From Vibrio fluminensis (GTDB taxonomy: Bacteria; Pseudomonadota; Gammaproteobacteria; Enterobacterales; Vibrionaceae), in contig NZ_JADILO010000001.1 of the NCBI RefSeq assembly GCF_015278125.1, positions 496,001 to 560,000 on the forward strand: a stretch of DNA of 64,000 nucleotides, in the 5' to 3' direction. The notes under the pieces were generated by a model, which worked only from the letters and a program-made list of their open reading frames with translations, was not told where the DNA came from and searched no databases. This document shows, in pieces, positions 36,540-44,665 of this stretch (the first letter of the stretch is position 1; every line of letters starts with the position of its first letter). The position numbers were made by a program, and so were the translations under genes.

Positions 36540-37303
36540 ACGCTTTCTCCTTGCGGATCATAAATCGCCGCTTGGCCTTCGATATGATTGGTGAAACGTT
36601 CATTCATGCCGATGTAGAACACATGCGGTTTGGTCTCTTCGTTTGGCTTAAGCACTTTAATGTCGTCACGATACACGTTAAGTAGACGATTCACTTCGCT
36701 ACTTGGATCGTTAAGATCGCCAATCACACGGGCGCCGCCAACACAGGTTTCAACACAAGCGGGTAATAGTCCTTCTTCAAGACGGTGGGCGCAGAACGTG
36801 CACTTATCTGCGGTCAGCGTCTCTTGGTTAATAAAGCGCGCATCATAAGGACAGGCTTGCACGCAATATGCGCAAGCCACACAACGGCTGTTATCCACCA
36901 TCACGATGCCATCTTCACGTTGGTAGGTAGCTTGTACCGGACACACAGCAACACAAGGCGGGTTATCACAGTGATTACAAAGACGTGGCAACATGAAAGA
37001 CTTCACTTCTTGAGTCACCGATGAGCCATCATCAAAAGTCACTTCATACTGTTTAACGGTTGTGCGGAACTGGCCTATTGGCGCTTGGTTCTCAATACTG
37101 CAACCCACGGTGCACGCCTGACAGCCGACACATTTACGCAGATCAACCACCATTGCATAACGTTTACCCACCTGACCTTTACGATCGGCTTGGTTGTTAT
37201 TTCTGATCACCGTGCCTGCAGTTGCCGTGCCTATCCCAGCTATGGGGATAAGCGCTGCGCCTGCCGTTACGGCGCTGAGAAAACGACGTTTACTGGAATC
37301 CAT
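36536..37303 (-). CDS. ttrB: Tetrathionate reductase iron-sulfur subunit B
   Basis: The 255-residue protein has a twin-arginine signal (SSKRRFLSAV). Four Cys clusters can hold [4Fe-4S] centres: CVGCQACTVGC near residue 59, CNHCDNPPCVAVC near 115, CVACAYCVQAC near 145 and CTFCAHRLEEGLLPAC near 165. It moves electrons from TtrC to TtrA on the periplasmic face. It is the first gene of the ttrBCA operon and is divergent from ttrS with 170 bp between. Confidence 0.94.
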   Translation of the reverse strand: MDSSKRRFLSAVTAGAALIPIAGIGTATAGTVIRNNNQADRKGQVGKRYAMVVDLRKCVGCQACTVGCSIENQAPIGQFRTTVKQYEVTFDDGSSVTQEVKSFMLPRLCNHCDNPPCVAVCPVQATYQREDGIVMVDNSRCVACAYCVQACPYDARFINQETLTADKCTFCAHRLEEGLLPACVETCVGGARVIGDLNDPSSEVNRLLNVYRDDIKVLKPNEETKPHVFYIGMNERFTNHIEGQAAIYDPQGESV

Positions 37304-37368
37304 ACCTCACCTACTAAGACTGATTAGAGTTTGTATTGATTCTCTTCAACCCGTGGTAAAGGCGATAT

Positions 37369-37382
37369 TGTGGATTTCCACA
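37369..37382. promoter_or_regulatory. Candidate TtrR operator
   Basis: TGTGGA and TCCACA form a perfect dyad around TT in the ttrB-ttrS interval. It is the clearest dyad in that region and so a plausible site for the TtrR response regulator. Confidence 0.4.
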
Positions 37383-37396
37383 TACCGCAATCATTG

Positions 37397-37410
37397 TTGA
37401 TCTAAAACAA
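37397..37410. promoter_or_regulatory. Weak FNR/CRP-like box
   Basis: TTGATCTAAAACAA matches the FNR pattern TTGAT-N4-ATCAA at 8 of 10 positions. Tetrathionate operons are anaerobically controlled, so the match is plausible but not strong. Confidence 0.3.
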
Positions 37411-37473
37411 ATATCGATTGCGCTCTGTAGCTGATATTCTGAGGTTCAAAGTAAAAAGGACTAAGACCAATTC

Positions 37474-39393
37474 ATGCAGACAAAACTCGCCCCTCTCGCT
37501 CGCTTATGGATTGCTTTGATCTTTTTATTCTCAGTAACAACTTACGCCCAAACACAAGCTAAGACTCTCGAGCCCGCACAAAGCGCAAACACAGCGCGTA
37601 AACCGCAAATTGATGTTGGCGTTTTGGCCACTCGCGGCCATTTGTATGCCTACCAGCGCTGGCAACCGACCATCTATTGGCTCAATCAACAGATCCCAAA
37701 AGTGCACTTTGTGCTGCACCCGCTCGATCTCGATGGCATGACCCAAGCGGTTGAGCAGCAAAGCATGGATTTTATCCTAACCAACCCAGGGCAAGCGGTA
37801 CGCTTAGGAAGACAATACGCCCTCTCATGGGTGGCAACGCTAACTAGCGAAGCGCCAGAAAACTCGAACTATGGTATTGGCTCGGCGTTGGTGGTGCGCG
37901 CAGACTCCCCATACCAAACTCTTGACGATGTGGCGGGCTTACCGATTGCCGCCGTAGCGGAAAAAGCATTTGGCGGATACCTCACACTACGCTACCAAGT
38001 TATTGAGCAAGGCCTTAACCCGAACGATTTTTTTGCTGATGTACGCTACTTAGGCTTCCCGATTGATGCCAGCCTTTATCAACTGCGTGACCAAACTATC
38101 GAGGCAGCTGTAGTGCCTGCTTGCTTAAAAGAGCAAATGGAAAGCGAAGGCTTGATAGAGCAAGGGCAAGTGCGTGTGCTTAACGCGCTGAATGAACCGC
38201 AAACCCAATGTGAAGTATCTACCCCGCTCTACCCCAATTGGTCATTTGCTAAAACCGAGCGTGGATCGTCACAACTGGCTAAACAAATAAGCCGCGCGCT
38301 GCTGGCGATGCCTGCCGATAACCCAGCGGCAATTGCCGCGAAAGCCTCGGGGTGGACCTCTCCAGTGAGCTTGCTCTCCATTGATAAACTCTACCAAGCG
38401 ATGGACTTACACCCTCTGCAACAGCCATGGTGGAAAGACGCGCTGCGTTGGCTACGCGCCCATCAAGAGTGGGCATGGGCGCTATTTTTGTTTGTCATTG
38501 TGCTCAACATTTACCATTTCTGGTTGGAGTATCGCTTCAGTAAAAGCAAACAAGCTTTAGAGCAAACCCAGCAGCGATTAAAAGAAAAAAGCGAGCTATT
38601 AGAACATTCGCAACGCGTCGCGATCGTCGGCGAACTGGGCAGTAGTTTGGCCCACGAACTAAACCAGCCGCTGGCCGCGATTCGTAATTACAGTGAAGGC
38701 GGGCTGCTACGTTTGGCCAAAAACCGCCCCAACCAAGAGATAGCGCCGGTACTGGAAAAAATTCAGCTGCAAGTAGAGCGCGCTGATGCGATTGTCTCAC
38801 GCCTGCGCACCTTAATTAAAAAGCGCAGCGTTGCTATCAGCAAATTCGATTTACCGCAGCTTATTAGCGACACTCTCGAGCTAATGCAGTATCGATTACA
38901 AAAGCAGATGGTTGAGGTGGTACGCAGCTCAGAAGGCCAGCAACGCCCGATTGAAGCGGACATGGTGGGGTTGCAGCAAGTGCTAGTCAACGTCATTAAT
39001 AACGCCATCGACGCGTGCGTGAGTTATGCCAAGCTGCACCCTGAACAATACTCGGGCAAAATTGCCATCCACACAGATTTTGCAACGCAAGACGTTACGA
39101 TTCGAATCCTAGATAACGGTACCGGTTTAAAACAAGAAAACCCGACCGAAGCGTTTGTCAGCTCCAAACAAGAAGGGCTAGGTTTAGGCTTATCGATTTG
39201 CCGAGATGTGCTTGAAATGCATGGCGGTGAATTTACCATTCAGTCGACCAATCCACATGGTTGCTTGGTAGAACTCTGCTTGCCCTACCAAGCTGTGCCT
39301 TCATTGAGCAAAAACGCGACGAGCACTCCAAACGCAGCCACAGACAGCACAAACAGCACAAACAGCACAAAAGGAACGAGGAACGAGAAATGA
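37474..39393 (+). CDS. ttrS: Tetrathionate sensor histidine kinase TtrS
   Basis: The 639-residue kinase has a signal/anchor helix at about residues 9-25. A PhnD-like periplasmic binding domain spans about 43-300 (GVLATRGHLYAYQRWQPTIYW; FILTNPGQAVRLG), and a membrane helix about 334-352. The HisKA phosphoacceptor His394 lies in SLAHELNQPLAA, and a HATPase domain has N-box NNAIDACV, then DNGTGL and GLGLSICRD. The periplasmic domain should sense tetrathionate. The C-terminal tail is low complexity (TNS repeats) and the stop overlaps ttrR as ATGA. Confidence 0.93.
   Translation: MQTKLAPLARLWIALIFLFSVTTYAQTQAKTLEPAQSANTARKPQIDVGVLATRGHLYAYQRWQPTIYWLNQQIPKVHFVLHPLDLDGMTQAVEQQSMDFILTNPGQAVRLGRQYALSWVATLTSEAPENSNYGIGSALVVRADSPYQTLDDVAGLPIAAVAEKAFGGYLTLRYQVIEQGLNPNDFFADVRYLGFPIDASLYQLRDQTIEAAVVPACLKEQMESEGLIEQGQVRVLNALNEPQTQCEVSTPLYPNWSFAKTERGSSQLAKQISRALLAMPADNPAAIAAKASGWTSPVSLLSIDKLYQAMDLHPLQQPWWKDALRWLRAHQEWAWALFLFVIVLNIYHFWLEYRFSKSKQALEQTQQRLKEKSELLEHSQRVAIVGELGSSLAHELNQPLAAIRNYSEGGLLRLAKNRPNQEIAPVLEKIQLQVERADAIVSRLRTLIKKRSVAISKFDLPQLISDTLELMQYRLQKQMVEVVRSSEGQQRPIEADMVGLQQVLVNVINNAIDACVSYAKLHPEQYSGKIAIHTDFATQDVTIRILDNGTGLKQENPTEAFVSSKQEGLGLGLSICRDVLEMHGGEFTIQSTNPHGCLVELCLPYQAVPSLSKNATSTPNAATDSTNSTNSTKGTRNEK
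39344..39370 (+). repeat. Tandem 9-bp repeat in the ttrS tail
   Basis: Three exact copies of ACAGCACAA encode a repeated Asn-Ser-Thr unit at the end of TtrS. Copy number changes would keep the frame. Confidence 0.85.
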
Positions 39394-39986
39394 GTGATAA
39401 ACAATTACCCGTCTATGTGGTGGATGATGATGAATCAGTGCGAGATTCGCTGGCGTTTATGCTCGAGGAGTATGACTTTTTAGTGACCACCTTTGCCGAT
39501 GGGCAAGCATTTCTCGACGGCGTAGATATTGAACAAGCAGGTTGCGTGATCCTCGATAGCAGAATGCCTAACCTGCGCGGACAACAAGTGCACCAGATTT
39601 TGAATGAGGCCAAAAGCCCACTGGCGGTGATTTACCTCACCGGACACGGCGATGTGCCAATGGCGGTTGACGCCATGCAAGCGGGCGCGGTCAACTTTTT
39701 CCAAAAACCGGTAAAAGGTGCAGAACTGGCGCAAGCAATAATTCAAGGGCAAGTGGAGTCCGCTGCGAACTTAGATATTGCGCTAGCCAAAAGAGCCTAC
39801 CAATCACTCACCAGCAGAGAGAAAGATATTCTGCGCCTTATCATTGTAGGGAAACGTAATATTCGCATTGCGGACGAACTTTGCATTGCAATGCGTACCG
39901 TAGAAGTGCACCGAGCCAACTTACTCAAGAAATTCGACGCCAAAACCGTCGCCGAGCTCGCCTATACGTATGGGAAAATTCATTAA
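39390..39986 (+). CDS. ttrR: Tetrathionate response regulator TtrR (FixJ/LuxR type)
   Basis: From ATG 39390, which overlaps the ttrS stop and has a GAGGAA site, the protein is 198 residues. A longer frame from 39261 lies inside ttrS and is not used. The receiver domain (residues 5-120) has acidic Asp12-Asp13-Asp14, phospho-acceptor Asp56 in ILDSRMPN, and Lys in FFQKPV. A LuxR-type helix-turn-helix follows at about 133-195 (LTSREKDILRLI, AMRTVEVHRANLLKKF). Phosphorylated by TtrS, it should activate ttrBCA from the divergent promoter. Confidence 0.93.
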   Translation: MSDKQLPVYVVDDDESVRDSLAFMLEEYDFLVTTFADGQAFLDGVDIEQAGCVILDSRMPNLRGQQVHQILNEAKSPLAVIYLTGHGDVPMAVDAMQAGAVNFFQKPVKGAELAQAIIQGQVESAANLDIALAKRAYQSLTSREKDILRLIIVGKRNIRIADELCIAMRTVEVHRANLLKKFDAKTVAELAYTYGKIH

Positions 39987-40050
39987 AAAAAACATGCCTT
40001 TAGATTTTCGTTCCATAAATCTATAAAAAACTGTCTGTTAAGCAGCCCCA

Positions 40051-40088
40051 CAAATTCAATTTATGTCCAATTATATAAATTGAATTTG
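40051..40088. repeat. Perfect 14-bp AT-rich inverted repeat
   Basis: CAAATTCAATTTAT and its exact complement are separated by 10 bases in the 285-bp gap between ttrR and the ClpP-like lipoprotein gene. No T-run follows directly, so it may be a terminator of ttrSR or a regulatory site. The remaining gap is very AT-rich with no gene. Confidence 0.7.
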
Positions 40089-40271
40089 CTAACAATATAA
40101 GTCTTCTTTTTACGAAAAAAACCGCAAAATCGTAATACGCAAAAATAACACTAATCACTCTATTGATATAATTAGTAATTGCATCAATTAAAACAAACAC
40201 TTAACTTACAGTAAATCATGCTGTAAAATACAGGCAAAACAAAGCCAATTTAAAATTATTGTATATTTATC

Positions 40272-41339
40272 ATGAACTTACATAGAATTGCAATTTATAC
40301 TTTGTTCAGTGCAATATTGTTTGGTTGTAGCAATTTCTCGGACATCGTAACTAATAGCGTTAAAATGCCTCTCTCCCAAACAACAGAGACAGAGAAAGAG
40401 ACAACCATTAAGCCAAGTAAGATAGCTGCCAAAGAGCCTCAAGAAAAAAATGAAATAACACAAAGTACCAACAAGCAAACATCAATAAATAAGCCTGATA
40501 AAAAAAACGATCATCAGGAACAACGAAAAGCCCCTTTACCAGACAAAAAAGATTCAGTCGAACAAGAACAAATTAAAGAGAAAGAGAAAGAGAAAGAGAA
40601 AGAGAAAGAGAAAGAGAAAGATGCTTCACCTCAACCAGAAGATCTTCCTGCGCAAGAGCCGAAAGATCAGGATCTTGAGAAAGCATTACCACCAGAGCCA
40701 GAGATAAAAGCAGATAAAAATACAGAAATAGTTCCGGCTCCGGTTGAGGAAACAATGCAATTCGAACCACAGACGTTCCCTGATTTCTATGCCCCAGAAA
40801 AATTTGGTCACCCGCTTCAACACTCGAAAAAACTAACATTTATGATTGGCGAAGATTCTAAAGGCTCTTACCTCTATGGCGAAGGCCCTATTATCGAAGG
40901 CGCATACGATAAATTTTTAAAATATGTCAATCATTACCAAAAGCTTGGGATCAATCTAGACAGGTTAATGCTTCACAGTCCTGGAGGTGTATTAAATGAA
41001 GGCATTTTGATTGGTGAGTACATTCTCAAAAATCAATGGAACACTGATGCTGATAAATACATGCGCTGCTACTCCACATGTGGTTTTATTTATGCTGCGG
41101 GCACCAAAAAACGCATACAAAGTGGAGCCGAGGTAGGTTTTCATAGACCATACCTACCAAACAAAGCAGATACGCCTGAGTTCATAGAACAAGTATATAA
41201 AGAATACCAAAACTACTGGGAAGCCGTATCTGGATCACCGGCTTTATACAATAAGTTTATGCGTGAGTATGGCAGGGATGATATGTACATACTTAATAAC
41301 CGCAATATCCAAAAATACATGATTGTAGAGAAATATTAA
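40272..41339 (+). CDS. ClpP-like (COG3904 type) lipoprotein with a Lys-Glu repeat
   Basis: The 355-residue protein has a lipoprotein signal (MNLHRIAIYTLFSAILFGC, Cys19). A long charged, low-complexity stalk spans about residues 30-165 and includes eight Lys-Glu pairs coded by a hexanucleotide repeat. A C-terminal ClpP/crotonase-like domain lies at about 185-355. That domain shows LMLHSPGGVLNEGILIGEYI and then CYSTCGFIYAAGTKKRI near 265-280 and VGFHRP near 290. Ser in CYSTC and His in GFHRP sit where this periplasmic family places its catalytic pair. Peptidase activity is inferred. The stop overlaps the next start (TAATG), so it forms one unit with the next two genes. Confidence 0.75.
   Translation: MNLHRIAIYTLFSAILFGCSNFSDIVTNSVKMPLSQTTETEKETTIKPSKIAAKEPQEKNEITQSTNKQTSINKPDKKNDHQEQRKAPLPDKKDSVEQEQIKEKEKEKEKEKEKEKDASPQPEDLPAQEPKDQDLEKALPPEPEIKADKNTEIVPAPVEETMQFEPQTFPDFYAPEKFGHPLQHSKKLTFMIGEDSKGSYLYGEGPIIEGAYDKFLKYVNHYQKLGINLDRLMLHSPGGVLNEGILIGEYILKNQWNTDADKYMRCYSTCGFIYAAGTKKRIQSGAEVGFHRPYLPNKADTPEFIEQVYKEYQNYWEAVSGSPALYNKFMREYGRDDMYILNNRNIQKYMIVEKY
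40575..40620 (+). repeat. Hexanucleotide microsatellite (AAAGAG)n
   Basis: About 7.7 copies of AAAGAG encode alternating Lys and Glu in the stalk of the ClpP-like lipoprotein. Slippage would alter stalk length without shifting the frame. Confidence 0.95.
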
Positions 41340-43006
41340 TGACCGAAAACGTTATCATGAACCCAAGCGAGTACGGCGCTAGAAACCAGACTCTAGATAC
41401 GTTTAAAAGAAAAATACCCGATCACATACTCTTGCACATTATGCTGATTGTAATGGGTATTCTGATTGTGATCTTTAACGTTAAGGGTTATGAAGTTCTC
41501 TTTCATGCAGAACCTCTAATACCCTTTATCCCTATTTCGCCTTTTGGAATCCTACTTGGTTGTGCCGAATTCGCCGTACTTATTTGGACATCAGCTGTAA
41601 TTAAAGAATGGAGCGTATCAAGCCGAGTTCTAAAAGTATCGATGTTTATACTCGTACCTTCATTTTGGTTTTTATGCTATTCGGGCGTCAATAGCTATTT
41701 AGACTCTCTTGCGACGGCTGAGATCCGAAAAGTTGAAGAAGCCAAAAAACTCACATCAAACAGCGAACAATACTTAAATACATTAAGTCAAAACGCTGAT
41801 AAATATGAGCGCCAACTAACAGAACTGCGTAGAGAACAAGCTCAGATCAACGAACAGATTTCATTTAAAAACAACCAGATTCAAGAACTAAGTGACAAAG
41901 CGAGTGCGCGACGCTTAAAAGCGATCGATTGCTCTATCGTACCTGACTGCGCATCCTCGGTACGTGCTTTTGAGAACCAGGCTGAACGTATCGCAAGTGA
42001 TGTCAAAAATCTCGACAGCACACGTAGCATGAATCAAAACCGACTATCAAAACTGCAAGATGATCTAAATAGAACCCAGACGGAAATCGATAGAAGAAAA
42101 CTAACAAATACTCAAAACATGAACGAGTTCGCGGGCACAGAATCTGGTTTTTCTCTAAAAAAAGCAGCTTACGAAAAGGCCGTGGTATCAATTCTATCCA
42201 TTGCAAATATCAGTGTAGAGAAACCTTTTGATTTGTTCATGATGCTAGTTTCTGGCTTGATCTACCCTGTGTATTTCTTGCTTAACTTATTTATCTCCCT
42301 TAACTCAGAAGCCAATAAAGCAGCCCGAGAAAAAAGGATTGAAAGCAAAAAAATCAAACACACACTGCTACAAAGCATAACCAGATACCTGAGAGCTAGA
42401 ATGCTTCGTAAGAAGAAAGTGAGTTTAGAAAATTTAGCCGATAACCTAAAACTAAGAAGAAAACGCAAATCCCGCCGCGAAGTTACTTATAAAAAGATGA
42501 TGAAGTACTTTCGCGTATGGGCTCATCGCCGCAAGAAAACAAAACTAATCGAAGTAGAGAAAATCGTCGAGATCCCAACCGAAATAGAGGTTGAGAAAAT
42601 TGTTGAAGTGGAAGTACCTGTTGAAGTTGAGGTAGATAAGATCATTGAAATAGAAAAAATTGTCGAGAAAGAGGTAGAAGTCGAAAAAATCGTTGAAGTA
42701 GAAAGAATCGTTGAAAAAGAAGTAGCGATCGAAGTGGACCGTATCGTTGAAGTTCCGACTGAAGTTCCCGTATATGTCGACAAAATAAAGAAAGTACCGG
42801 AACCAATGTTTATCAACGACCCACAAATTATCATTCACGAAAGAATTATTCCTGTTCCTGCTGACATTACAGGACAAGAGCTAGAGGAATTACTAAATGC
42901 GCAGCCTCGACTTAACTCGACTACAAGAGATTCGGAGACAAAAGGCGATTCAACAAGCGAATCAACAACCGACGCAGACTTCCGCGAGCTCAACAAAGCC
43001 GTTTAG
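41339..43006 (+). CDS. Coiled-coil membrane protein with a Val-Glu-Lys repeat domain
   Basis: The 555-residue protein has three N-terminal membrane segments (about residues 30-48, 58-84 and 98-118). A long coiled coil with Cys pair CSIVPDC spans about 135-260, and a fourth membrane segment lies near 292-318. A strongly basic stretch follows at about 325-400. The C-terminal region (about 400-485) is built of repeats such as VEKIVEVEVP. It resembles large envelope or motor-associated coiled-coil proteins, but I cannot name a family. It is coupled to the lipoprotein gene before it and overlaps the next gene by 110 bp in another frame. A structural or scaffold role is a guess. Confidence 0.7.
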   Translation: MTENVIMNPSEYGARNQTLDTFKRKIPDHILLHIMLIVMGILIVIFNVKGYEVLFHAEPLIPFIPISPFGILLGCAEFAVLIWTSAVIKEWSVSSRVLKVSMFILVPSFWFLCYSGVNSYLDSLATAEIRKVEEAKKLTSNSEQYLNTLSQNADKYERQLTELRREQAQINEQISFKNNQIQELSDKASARRLKAIDCSIVPDCASSVRAFENQAERIASDVKNLDSTRSMNQNRLSKLQDDLNRTQTEIDRRKLTNTQNMNEFAGTESGFSLKKAAYEKAVVSILSIANISVEKPFDLFMMLVSGLIYPVYFLLNLFISLNSEANKAAREKRIESKKIKHTLLQSITRYLRARMLRKKKVSLENLADNLKLRRKRKSRREVTYKKMMKYFRVWAHRRKKTKLIEVEKIVEIPTEIEVEKIVEVEVPVEVEVDKIIEIEKIVEKEVEVEKIVEVERIVEKEVAIEVDRIVEVPTEVPVYVDKIKKVPEPMFINDPQIIIHERIIPVPADITGQELEELLNAQPRLNSTTRDSETKGDSTSESTTDADFRELNKAV

Positions 43007-43607
43007 TTTACCTTTTGAACAAGCTAACGGAATGGGACCAGCTCAAAATGATGACGCTCCGTCTCGCGATCAAAATAGAGAGACTGTTGAAACGCAAATA
43101 ACTAAAATCGAGCAACAGGCCGAACTTGAAAAGCAAAAGCAAAAGCTTTTAAAAGAGAAGACAAAAAGCCACTACGCAGAGCTAGATAAAGAAAACCTTG
43201 CTAGAAAAATTGAGGAAACGCGAAAAAGAGCCGCTGTAGCAAAAGCTGAAGCAGTTTCGATTGAATCTAGCGCTCAAAAAGCAAGCAATGATGGAGCCTG
43301 GAACAGTAGAGTCGATAGAGCATTACGATGGCTGAGAGTCGCCTTTTTAACACTCTTATTGCTTGTATTACTCTTTGCCTCAGCTCTTGGTTTGTACTAC
43401 CTATATCGAATGGTAACGGAAGAGCCTATTATCAAAACAGTCACTGAAACTGTAACAGAAACTGTAGAAAAAGAAGTTATTCCAGAAGAGTGTACGCAGG
43501 TAAGACGCAACGGAAAAATCTATGTCAGTTGCGATGGTGTCACAGTAAAAGGAGCCTCAACGATAGCCGAAAGTGGAGTCGATGAAATTCCCGAACTAAT
43601 CGAATAG
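42897..43607 (+). CDS. Single-pass membrane protein with coiled coil, third gene of the module
   Basis: The 236-residue product has a Gln/Ser-rich N-terminus, a basic coiled coil at about residues 70-125, one membrane helix at about 145-170 (LTLLLLVLLFASALGLYYLYR) and a C-terminal part of about 65 residues. That part contains a TVTETVTETVEKEV repeat and two Cys (EECTQV and VSCDGV), likely periplasmic. GAGGAA precedes ATG 42897, so the start is well supported even though it lies inside the previous gene. The Val-Thr-Glu repeat echoes the repeat in the preceding protein, suggesting contact between them. Family unknown. Confidence 0.7.
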   Translation: MRSLDLTRLQEIRRQKAIQQANQQPTQTSASSTKPFSLPFEQANGMGPAQNDDAPSRDQNRETVETQITKIEQQAELEKQKQKLLKEKTKSHYAELDKENLARKIEETRKRAAVAKAEAVSIESSAQKASNDGAWNSRVDRALRWLRVAFLTLLLLVLLFASALGLYYLYRMVTEEPIIKTVTETVTETVEKEVIPEECTQVRRNGKIYVSCDGVTVKGASTIAESGVDEIPELIE

Positions 43608-43610
43608 ATA

Positions 43611-43647
43611 TAAGGAGTTCTCTGTTTATGGGAACTCCTTTTTATTT
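43611..43647 (+). terminator. Rho-independent terminator of the three-gene module
   Basis: AAGGAGTTC pairs with GAACTCCTT around a ten-base loop, followed by T3-A-T3. It begins four bases past the stop. Confidence 0.85.
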
Positions 43648-43678
43648 AGTTCAACAAATCAAATAGAGGAGTTCGGAG

Positions 43679-44584
43679 CTAACTTTTATTCATACAAATC
43701 ACTTTTACCCCGACATAGATCCCCAGAACAATACTTGCCACTGCGGTGAAACCATGTGGCGATAATGCGGGCATTGAAACTAAAAGTTGAGTATCGTTTC
43801 CACCTTGAGCCATCACAGCCCCCACTCCCATTAAAATACCAGCCAATAAGTGCTTAACCATTAGAACAGCTGTCGGCATTTTTAATTTAAAAGAGCCTGT
43901 CACCCTCGCCGCGACAAACATTCCCAGCAAAAGCATCGCAATCAAAATAAACCGTTCACTCGTTGGCCAATGACTATTGTCCTCATACCAAATAGACCAA
44001 CTCATCGCCTTGAGTAACCCGCTCGGAGTCCAATGCTGCTCATAAACAAAAACTACACCACCTAACACGCCAATACCCAACATTGTTAACCACAATTTTT
44101 TTGCATCTGCCGACATAAATAAAACCGAAATCAATACAATTAAGGAAACAATGATAAGGGCGGCATAATGCTGGTTTAGATGAATGTTAAAAGCAGCGAA
44201 TTCTACTGTGGGAATAACAGGAACAAATAAAACCCAAGAGACAACCCAGCCCAATATGGTTGCAACCATCATGAGCTCCCCTCTTGCTAATCGACTCACT
44301 GTAGATACGCCACAGCCACTGTTGGCAGCAGCCCCCAGACCAAATAGCAAACCACCCAAAAAGGAGTAAACATTGGGATAAAAAGCCTGAGTTGCACCAC
44401 CCTCTCCAAGCAACACTGACAACCCCATAGTTAACCATGCAAGCGAGCCACTAAACACAATCGCCAATATAAACATTGGCGAGCCAGAGATTAGCTCCTT
44501 AACGCCCCTCACCATACATAATCCGCTGGTTTGCGCGAGGTAGCCAAGTATAAAAATAGAGACTAGTGACAAAGCGAAAAGCAT
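43679..44584 (-). CDS. YeeE/YedE family membrane protein (sulfur compound transport)
   Basis: The 301-residue protein has about nine membrane helices and Cys/Gly motifs of the YeeE/YedE (sulf_transp) family in both halves (LCMVRGVKELISG near residue 22 and GAAANSGCGVSTVSRLARGELMM near 85-107). Known members such as TsuA move thiosulfate into cells. RBS AGAGG precedes ATG 44584. No TusA-like partner gene is beside it. It stands between the unknown module and the Dnd island. Since thiosulfate is the product of tetrathionate reduction, a link to the nearby ttr locus is possible, but so is chance. Confidence 0.8.
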   Translation of the reverse strand: MLFALSLVSIFILGYLAQTSGLCMVRGVKELISGSPMFILAIVFSGSLAWLTMGLSVLLGEGGATQAFYPNVYSFLGGLLFGLGAAANSGCGVSTVSRLARGELMMVATILGWVVSWVLFVPVIPTVEFAAFNIHLNQHYAALIIVSLIVLISVLFMSADAKKLWLTMLGIGVLGGVVFVYEQHWTPSGLLKAMSWSIWYEDNSHWPTSERFILIAMLLLGMFVAARVTGSFKLKMPTAVLMVKHLLAGILMGVGAVMAQGGNDTQLLVSMPALSPHGFTAVASIVLGIYVGVKVICMNKS

Positions 44585-44665
44585 AAAGACCTCTCTTACA
44601 AACCTAACCGTTTTTGGTGTGTCTCTTTAATATAGTAAAATGCAGATAGCATCTAAGGAGATCAG

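Noticed and set aside
39261..39389. N-terminal extension of TtrR
   Set aside because: It lies inside ttrS in another frame; the coupled ATG at 39390 starts a standard receiver domain.
40573..40839. Antisense frame coding Ser-Leu repeats
   Set aside because: It is a mirror of the AAAGAG microsatellite and not a real gene.
42523..42877. Two antisense frames rich in Ser/Thr/Ile or Phe/Asp opposite the Val-Glu-Lys repeat
   Set aside because: They are products of the periodic repeat on the other strand.
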